DNA of 64,000 nt. Source: Robertmurraya massiliosenegalensis JC6 (GTDB lineage Bacteria; Bacillota; Bacilli; Bacillales; Cytobacillaceae). The stretch lies in NCBI RefSeq assembly GCF_000311725.1, contig NZ_HE978512.1:137893-201892 (forward strand), given 5' to 3'. Below the pieces are notes generated by a model. That model was not told the origin of the DNA. It ran no database searches and was given only the letters and a program-made list of their open reading frames with translations. The position numbers and the translations under genes are program-made. Below are positions 59,768-64,000 of the stretch, one piece after another (the stretch's first letter is position 1; every line of letters begins with the position of its first letter).

Positions 59768-61687
59768 TCATTTACTGCATTTACTAAGTGAACTTCCCCA
59801 CTGTTTTTTATATCCCGTTAGTTGCTTTGTTCCAATCATTTTAGATTTGTGATTAAACCCTATAAGTCTCATTCCATTCAAAATCACAATCAACACGCTC
59901 GCTTCATGGATAAACATTCCGGATGCTAAATGAATAGAGTCGAACAGTACTCCTATTAGTAGAAAAAATACGGTTACCACAGCCAAAAAGGTATTTTGCT
60001 TCATATTACGAATCGTTGCCTTGGATAAGGCGTATGCATGAGAAAATTGCATTAGCTTATCGGCCATTAAGACCACATCCGCTGTTTCCATTGATATATC
60101 TGTGCCACTCTGCCCCATAGCTAAGCCAACATCTGCTGTAGCAATCGCCGGCGCATCGTTAATCCCATCTCCAGCCATAGCAACGATGCGGCCCTGATCT
60201 TTGAACATTTTTACATATTCCACTTTTTGCTCTGGTAGTAACTCTGCATAGAATTCGTCAATTCCTAATTGAGTAGCTACTAACTCAGCCGTATAGCGGT
60301 TATCTCCGGTTAACATAATAATATTTTCGACCCCATTTTTTCTCATTTCGCTCAAAGCTATTGCTGCATCCTCACGAATTTGATCGGCAATCGATATTAC
60401 AGCGATTATCTGATCCTCTACTGCTACAAAGACCGCTGTATTCCCACCTAGCTCACGTTCTTCTGCATATTGGGAAATTTCATTTGCAAGTTCTACTTTT
60501 TCATTCTTCATTAATTTGCGGTTACCGATCACAAGCCTTCGACCATCTACCTTCGCACGAATCCCATGTCCTTTCACTACCACTCCTTCTTCAGGTCCTT
60601 TTGTTACAGGTAAATGGCGAGACTTCGCTTCCTTGATCATGGCTTGCCCCAAATGATGCTCTGAGATCCCTTCAGCTTGTGCGACTAATCGTAGTAATTC
60701 ATTTTCTTCGAACGTCTGAAAAAGTCGAATATCAGTAACCTCTGGACTCCCTTTTGTTAATGTCCCTGTTTTATCAAAAACCAATGTGTCTACTTTCGAG
60801 AGGTTTTCCATTACTTCTCCACCTTTAACTAAGACACCATGCTTAGCACCATTTCCAATCCCTGCAACAGTAGAAACAGGCGCGCCAATTACTAATGCAC
60901 CAGGGCAAGCGATGACAAGAAATGTTATCGCAACATGGAGATCTCTTGTCATCGCAAATACGATGATGGCTAGAGCGACAGCTGCTGGTGTGTAGTAATG
61001 AGAAAATGTATTAAGAAACTTTTCTGTTTTTGTTTTTGATTCTTGTGCCTCTTCGACTAACTCAATAATTCTCGAAAAGGTTGTATCTTCACCAACTTTT
61101 TCAGCGGTAATTTCAATAAACCCATTGTCCACAATCGTTCCACTAAATACACGATCATTTTTATTTTTCCTTGCTGGAATGGCTTCACCAGTAACAGCTG
61201 CCTCGTTTATAAACGCATGCCCTGATACAATCCTTCCATCAACGGGAATTTTCGCACCTGATTGAATCACTACTCGCTCTCCAATTTCAACTTCCTCAAC
61301 TGAAACTGTTATTTGCGCTCCATTCCGAATCACAATTGCCTCTTGAGGAGCCATGTCCACCAATTCTTTTAAAGATGAACGCGTTTTTGCCAATGTACGT
61401 ACTTCTAAAAAATCCCCAAATAAGAATAAAAACGTCACAACTGCTGCCTCGATATATTCTTGAATAAAAATAGCACCAATCACAGCAATGGTGACTAATA
61501 ATTCAATACTAAAAGCTCTCATTCTTATTGATTGATAGGCTTTTATAGCAATAGGGACACCGGCAACAAAGGTAGCCAAAATAAAGGCGATATTCTTCAT
61601 TCCCTCATTATCAAAACCGCCAGCGAGCAAACCACTTATGATAAAGAGAAATGACATACTGGTCAAGTAATTTTTAAATTTATTCAT
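59768..61687 (-). CDS. P1B-type heavy-metal ATPase with CPG motif
   Basis: A 639-residue P-type ATPase: T-G-E-A actuator loop near 165, phosphorylation site D-K-T-G-T near 305, T-G-D-N and G-D-G-I-N-D-A-P hinge. Deviations: the membrane metal-site motif is Cys261-Pro-Gly rather than CPC, CPH or SPC, and the N-domain motif is S-E-H-H where S-E-H-P is nearly invariant. No N-terminal HMA domain is fused; a free HMA protein is encoded at 63032. Exports a soft metal cation, identity unknown. ATG at 61687 overlaps the flavodoxin stop (ATGA). Confidence 0.9.
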   Translation of the reverse strand: MNKFKNYLTSMSFLFIISGLLAGGFDNEGMKNIAFILATFVAGVPIAIKAYQSIRMRAFSIELLVTIAVIGAIFIQEYIEAAVVTFLFLFGDFLEVRTLAKTRSSLKELVDMAPQEAIVIRNGAQITVSVEEVEIGERVVIQSGAKIPVDGRIVSGHAFINEAAVTGEAIPARKNKNDRVFSGTIVDNGFIEITAEKVGEDTTFSRIIELVEEAQESKTKTEKFLNTFSHYYTPAAVALAIIVFAMTRDLHVAITFLVIACPGALVIGAPVSTVAGIGNGAKHGVLVKGGEVMENLSKVDTLVFDKTGTLTKGSPEVTDIRLFQTFEENELLRLVAQAEGISEHHLGQAMIKEAKSRHLPVTKGPEEGVVVKGHGIRAKVDGRRLVIGNRKLMKNEKVELANEISQYAEERELGGNTAVFVAVEDQIIAVISIADQIREDAAIALSEMRKNGVENIIMLTGDNRYTAELVATQLGIDEFYAELLPEQKVEYVKMFKDQGRIVAMAGDGINDAPAIATADVGLAMGQSGTDISMETADVVLMADKLMQFSHAYALSKATIRNMKQNTFLAVVTVFFLLIGVLFDSIHLASGMFIHEASVLIVILNGMRLIGFNHKSKMIGTKQLTGYKKQWGSSLSKCSK

Positions 61688-62145
61688 AGCTTCACACACC
61701 CCTGTTTTTCTATCATCAATTTCTCAACAAACCATTTGCATTTAGCTTGTATTTCTTCTTCATCGCAGCTTCTACTATCTACTTTTAAGCCGTTTGTGAT
61801 GATGTCACATCCGCAAGTTTTTAAACCCTCTTCCAAAATGTCAACAGCTCTGGCAAAATGTTCATAAGATGAATCCCCAGAACCAAATGCGGCTGCTTTT
61901 TTACCTGTTAAATCCACCTGGACCATTTCTTCGTAAAAATCGATGAATTCATCAGACAAATCTCCGTCTCCCCAAGTTGGACAACCGACCAAAATTCGTT
62001 CAAATGCTGTCAACTCCTCAGCAAAAGAATCGAAAGCATCTTTTACAACGACTTCATCACCAGTCTTTTCAATTGCTTCCGCTAAAGCATAAGCCATCAT
62101 TTCTGTAGTTCCGGTCATACTTGTAAAAACAATGAGCGTATTCAC
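61684..62145 (-). CDS. Flavodoxin
   Basis: A 153-residue flavodoxin: FMN phosphate loop T-S-M-T-G-T-T-E near residue 8-15, W-G-D-G-D-L near 58 and G-S-G-D-S-S-Y near 88 around the isoalloxazine. Low-potential single-electron carrier in the cytoplasm. The start is GTG at 62145 with AGGAAGTG upstream. First gene of the operon, directly behind the FNR-type boxes; it may supply electrons for regulator or metal redox chemistry. Confidence 0.9.
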   Translation of the reverse strand: MNTLIVFTSMTGTTEMMAYALAEAIEKTGDEVVVKDAFDSFAEELTAFERILVGCPTWGDGDLSDEFIDFYEEMVQVDLTGKKAAAFGSGDSSYEHFARAVDILEEGLKTCGCDIITNGLKVDSRSCDEEEIQAKCKWFVEKLMIEKQGCVKL

Positions 62146-62188
62146 AGACTCACTTCCTACTTAAAGACTTCACTATCATTACGAGTTA

Positions 62189-62194
62189 ATCATA
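62189..62194 (-). promoter_or_regulatory. Candidate -10 element of the flavodoxin operon
   Basis: TATGAT on the minus strand (five of six to TATAAT). With +1 at 62182 the nearer FNR-type box is centred at -41.5, the class II activation position, which explains the lack of a -35. Confidence 0.5.
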
Positions 62195-62214
62195 GTCGAA
62201 TTCATTTGTTATTG

Positions 62215-62286
62215 AATTGATGCACATCAATTTAATTCGGAAATTAATTAAATTGATGCACATCAATTTAATTCGGAAATGAATGA
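62215..62286. repeat. 36-bp tandem repeat carrying two FNR-type boxes
   Basis: Two units, 62215-62250 and 62251-62286, differ at two positions. Each begins AATTGATGCACATCAATT, i.e. TTGAT-N4-ATCAA with 7-bp arms (boxes 62217-62230 and 62253-62266), the full E. coli-type FNR consensus. Centres are 36 bp apart. Confidence 0.88.
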
Positions 62287-62326
62287 ATTTGCTCTAGATC
62301 ATTTTAGTCTAGAAATTTACTCCAGA

Positions 62327-62355
62327 AAAAAGACTACTGCACAATTGCAGAAGCC
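62327..62355 (-). terminator. Probable terminator of the 37-residue gene
   Basis: CTTCTGC / GCAGTAG stem with one mismatch around AATTGT, followed by TCTTTTTT on the minus strand. Confidence 0.5.
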
Positions 62356-62363
62356 TTCAAAAT

Positions 62364-62477
62364 TTAATCATTAAATTTATAAACCTTTTTGTTCAAAATA
62401 AAGATCCCGATAAAAGAAACGACAAAAAATACAATGCCAGATATGGTGGTTGGAGCTAAGAACTCAATAAAATCCAT
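62364..62477 (-). CDS. 37-residue single-helix membrane microprotein
   Basis: ATG at 62477 to TAA at 62364. The peptide opens M-D-F-I-E-F-L-A-P-T-T, has one hydrophobic helix (I-S-G-I-V-F-F-V-V-S-F-I-G-I-F-I-L) and a basic end N-K-K-V-Y-K. GGGAGGG stands eight bases before the ATG. It resembles accessory peptides of membrane transporters. It lies divergent from the MarR gene, sharing its operator region, and upstream of the flavodoxin/ATPase operon. Too short for standard gene finding; supported by ribosome site, composition and a following hairpin. Confidence 0.6.
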   Translation of the reverse strand: MDFIEFLAPTTISGIVFFVVSFIGIFILNKKVYKFND

Positions 62478-62492
62478 TTTAATCCCTCCCTT

Positions 62493-62511
62493 TATATCCT
62501 AATACGATATA
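62493..62511. promoter_or_regulatory. MarR operator candidate 1
   Basis: TATATC-CTAATAC-GATATA: 6-bp arms and 7-bp spacer, just upstream of the 37-residue gene. Same arms and spacer as the second site 35 bp away. Confidence 0.6.
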
Positions 62512-62527
62512 TTTATTGTATTTAAAT

Positions 62528-62546
62528 TATATCGTGTTAAGATATA
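62528..62546. promoter_or_regulatory. MarR operator candidate 2, over the marR promoter
   Basis: TATATC-GTGTTAA-GATATA (arms extend to ATTATATC/GATATAAT). It overlaps the TATAAT -10 at 62543-62548, with TTTAAA 16 bases upstream as -35; repressor binding would block marR transcription. Confidence 0.65.
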
Positions 62547-62572
62547 ATTATCAATATCAAAGGTGGATTTTT

Positions 62573-62977
62573 ATGACACATGAATTAACGAAAGAAACGT
62601 ACGAATCACTGGCTGAATTTAGATATCAATTGAAGAAATTCCTTCATTTTAGTGATTCTGAAGCACGAAAAGTCGGAGTGACCCCTCAGCAACACCAGCT
62701 CTTACTGGCGATTAAAGGGTTTCCCGGACGAGACACAGCGACACCACGTGAACTTGCTGAGCGCCTCTTCATTACACACAATGCTTGTGTAGGGCTGATT
62801 GACCGCTGTTCACAACTCGGTCTTGTCACAAGAATAAACAATCCGGATGATGGACGCAGTGTTCTAATTAAATTGACTTTACAAGGCGAAGAAATTTTGC
62901 AGCGTTTGTCTGAAATTCATTTAGAGGAAATTGCAAGAATAGGATTTTTACGAGTAAAACAGGATGAGACGGATTAA
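62573..62977 (+). CDS. MarR-family transcriptional regulator
   Basis: A 134-residue MarR protein: helical dimer part, then winged helix with T-P-R-E-L-A-E-R-L-F-I-T-H-N-A-C-V-G-L-I-D and wing D-D-G-R-S-V-L-I-K-L-T. A Cys in the recognition helix region (H-N-A-C-V) is notable and could be redox sensitive. ATG at 62573 after AAAGGTGG; the longer frame from 62516 runs through the promoter. Divergent from the microprotein gene, with two operators between. Confidence 0.85.
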   Translation: MTHELTKETYESLAEFRYQLKKFLHFSDSEARKVGVTPQQHQLLLAIKGFPGRDTATPRELAERLFITHNACVGLIDRCSQLGLVTRINNPDDGRSVLIKLTLQGEEILQRLSEIHLEEIARIGFLRVKQDETD

Positions 62978-62987
62978 AGAAGGATTT

Positions 62988-63023
62988 GAAAAAAAGAAGC
63001 CTCTGCATCCCCGCAGAAGCTTC
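62988..63023 (-). terminator. Terminator of the HMA protein gene
   Basis: GAAGC-TTCTGC / GCAGA-GGCTTC stem with one mismatch (63023-62996), then TTTTTTTC on the minus strand; also between convergent marR and HMA genes. Confidence 0.8.
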
Positions 63024-63031
63024 CAAAAAAA

Positions 63032-63253
63032 TTATGAAATTTTCAAAGATAAGACAGGATACCCTAACTTTTTCAATGTTTCTTTTAGTTGTTCAGCCTT
63101 CAATTCAGCCTCATTCCACTCTACTTTTACTTTGCTTGAATTAAACATCACTTTGGCAGATTCTACACCTGCCGTTCTCTGAAGGACCGTTTCAATTTTC
63201 TTAATGCAAGATGGACAAGTTAGTGGCTCTAATTGGAATATGATTTTTGCCAT
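63032..63253 (-). CDS. HMA-domain metal chaperone (CopZ-like)
   Basis: A 73-residue ferredoxin-like HMA domain: metal-binding loop L-T-C-P-S-C near residues 10-15 (the usual motif is M/H-x-C-x-x-C), then I-K-K-I-E-T-V-L and V-x-V-x-W/E strands. It would carry Cu+, Zn2+ or a related ion to a membrane ATPase, and the nearest one (59768) lacks its own HMA domain. GAGGAGG precedes the ATG at 63253; the 24 residues upstream in frame are not part of the domain. Confidence 0.85.
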   Translation of the reverse strand: MAKIIFQLEPLTCPSCIKKIETVLQRTAGVESAKVMFNSSKVKVEWNEAELKAEQLKETLKKLGYPVLSLKIS

Positions 63254-63339
63254 TTTGTTAACCTCCTCGAATGTTATACCTTGATTGTAAGAGAATTTGA
63301 AAATGAATAAATTGAGGAAGATCAAGAATGGGACAATAT

Positions 63340-64000
63340 TTATAATGCACGATCTTGATATTCTTTAATTCCTTCAACGATCGCATCGGCCACACGATTT
63401 TGGAAATCTTCATCCCACATATCAGACTCATCTTGAGGATTGGTCAAATAGCCTATTTCTATCAAAGCTGCTGGCATTTTCGTATCCTTTACAACAAACA
63501 AATCCTTTTTCAATGCCCCTCTATCCCTAAATCCAGTGGCATCTACCACATGTTTTTGCATAATCTCCGCAAAATGTTGGGAATGTTTATGATAGTAAAA
63601 AGTTTCTGTGCCCGAAACATTGGGATCTGAAAACGTATTACCATGAATCGATATAAATAAATCTGCTTCTATTTCATTCGCATAGTTCGGTCTGTGCCTA
63701 CTTTCTTGAGAAATAAATTGATCATCCACTCTTGTCATAAATACTTGTATATTAGGTTCCTGTTCCAGTAATTTTTCCACTTTTTTCGACACATTTAAAG
63801 TAAAATCTTTTTCATGCTGGCCACTGACACCTGTTGCTCCAACATCTACACCACCGTGGCCCGGATCAATAACAACCTTTAAAGGGGTGTCATTACTTTT
63901 ATCATGATCAGCATTTTCTTTATGACTACTATCATTAGACTCGCCACATGCTGCTAATAGTAGTAGTGAAAATACGATTAACGTAAATACCCATCTATTT
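63340..64000 (-). CDS. N-acetylmuramoyl-L-alanine amidase lipoprotein (5' end outside window)
   Basis: The frame is open from the window end to the stop at 63340. It reads R-W-V-F-T-L-I-V-F-S then L-L-L-L-A-A-C, a signal peptide with lipobox, a Ser/Asp/His linker, and a complete Amidase_3 domain: I-D-P-G-H-G-G (first zinc His), Q-H-E-K-D (zinc Glu), F-I-S-I-H-G-N (second zinc His) and A-L-I-E-I-G-Y (catalytic Glu). The start codon is only a few codons beyond base 64000. The GTG at 63792 is internal. Cleaves peptidoglycan from a lipid-anchored position outside the membrane. Confidence 0.92.
   Translation of the reverse strand, partial: NRWVFTLIVFSLLLLAACGESNDSSHKENADHDKSNDTPLKVVIDPGHGGVDVGATGVSGQHEKDFTLNVSKKVEKLLEQEPNIQVFMTRVDDQFISQESRHRPNYANEIEADLFISIHGNTFSDPNVSGTETFYYHKHSQHFAEIMQKHVVDATGFRDRGALKKDLFVVKDTKMPAALIEIGYLTNPQDESDMWDEDFQNRVADAIVEGIKEYQDRAL

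Noticed and set aside
63340-63792. Amidase gene starting at the GTG at 63792
   Set aside because: The frame continues upstream through the zinc-binding D-P-G-H-G-G segment and a lipobox to the window end, so that GTG is internal.
1-64000. Mobile elements, prophage, tRNA or rRNA genes
   Set aside because: No transposase, integrase, terminal inverted repeats with target duplications, or structural RNA sequences were recognised on either strand.

Overview
The window is a chromosomal segment of an aerobic-to-facultative, endospore-forming Bacillaceae (low GC, strong AGGAGG ribosome sites). This rests on the csbA-uvrB-uvrA order known from Bacillus subtilis, yvlB/yvlD, ydhK, a Spo0E-type phosphatase, a c-di-AMP (ydaO) riboswitch ahead of a Ktr potassium channel, and SigW-type promoters. 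I cannot name the species. No rRNA, tRNA, insertion sequence, prophage or CRISPR array was seen. Both window edges cut an N-acetylmuramoyl-L-alanine amidase gene.

Layout. 1-7.6 kb: amidase end, DUF523 protein, SigW-controlled yvlB-yvlD, a DctS/DctR-like C4-dicarboxylate two-component pair, a LysR regulator and small proteins. 7.9-13.5 kb: uvrA, uvrB, csbA. 13.6-26.4 kb: a signalling block with two tandem PAS-GGDEF-EAL-PilZ c-di-GMP genes (the second broken by one in-frame TGA at a position where its twin has Trp), a Spo0E-like peptide, a three-gene operon (double-KaiC ATPase, small winged-helix protein, GAF-GAF-LuxR regulator) and a chemoreceptor. 26.8-38.1 kb: DUF2207 membrane protein behind a SigW-type promoter, FMN reductase, TcyABC cystine importer, GNAT, HK/RR pair, Ktr channel with riboswitch, YdhK, two small membrane proteins.

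38.2-58.8 kb looks like one physiological island: type-E fumarate reductase/succinate dehydrogenase (flavoprotein, Fe-S protein, HdrB-like CCG protein), two-subunit class I fumarase, a DASS dicarboxylate carrier, a LysR regulator, the full nickel-pincer cofactor pathway (larA, larE, larB, larC) and a NikABCDE nickel importer that is co-transcribed with a GNAT protein and an orphan TPP-dependent E1 alpha/beta pair. Unusually, larC is cut into two genes on opposite, convergent strands, the C-terminal half being coupled to the LysR gene. My reading is import and racemisation of a C4 hydroxy-diacid (malate, possibly tartrate), dehydration to fumarate and reduction to succinate.

59.0-62.5 kb carries a flavodoxin / CPG-motif P-type metal ATPase / FNR-like regulator operon headed by two perfect TTGAT-N4-ATCAA boxes on a 36-bp tandem repeat, one centred at -41.5 from a plausible start site. 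Next to it are an unlisted 37-residue membrane microprotein, a MarR gene with two identical-architecture operators, and a free HMA metal chaperone.

Several intergenic spacers hold short degenerate repeat arrays with roughly 21-nt period; one family occurs in two places 28 kb apart.
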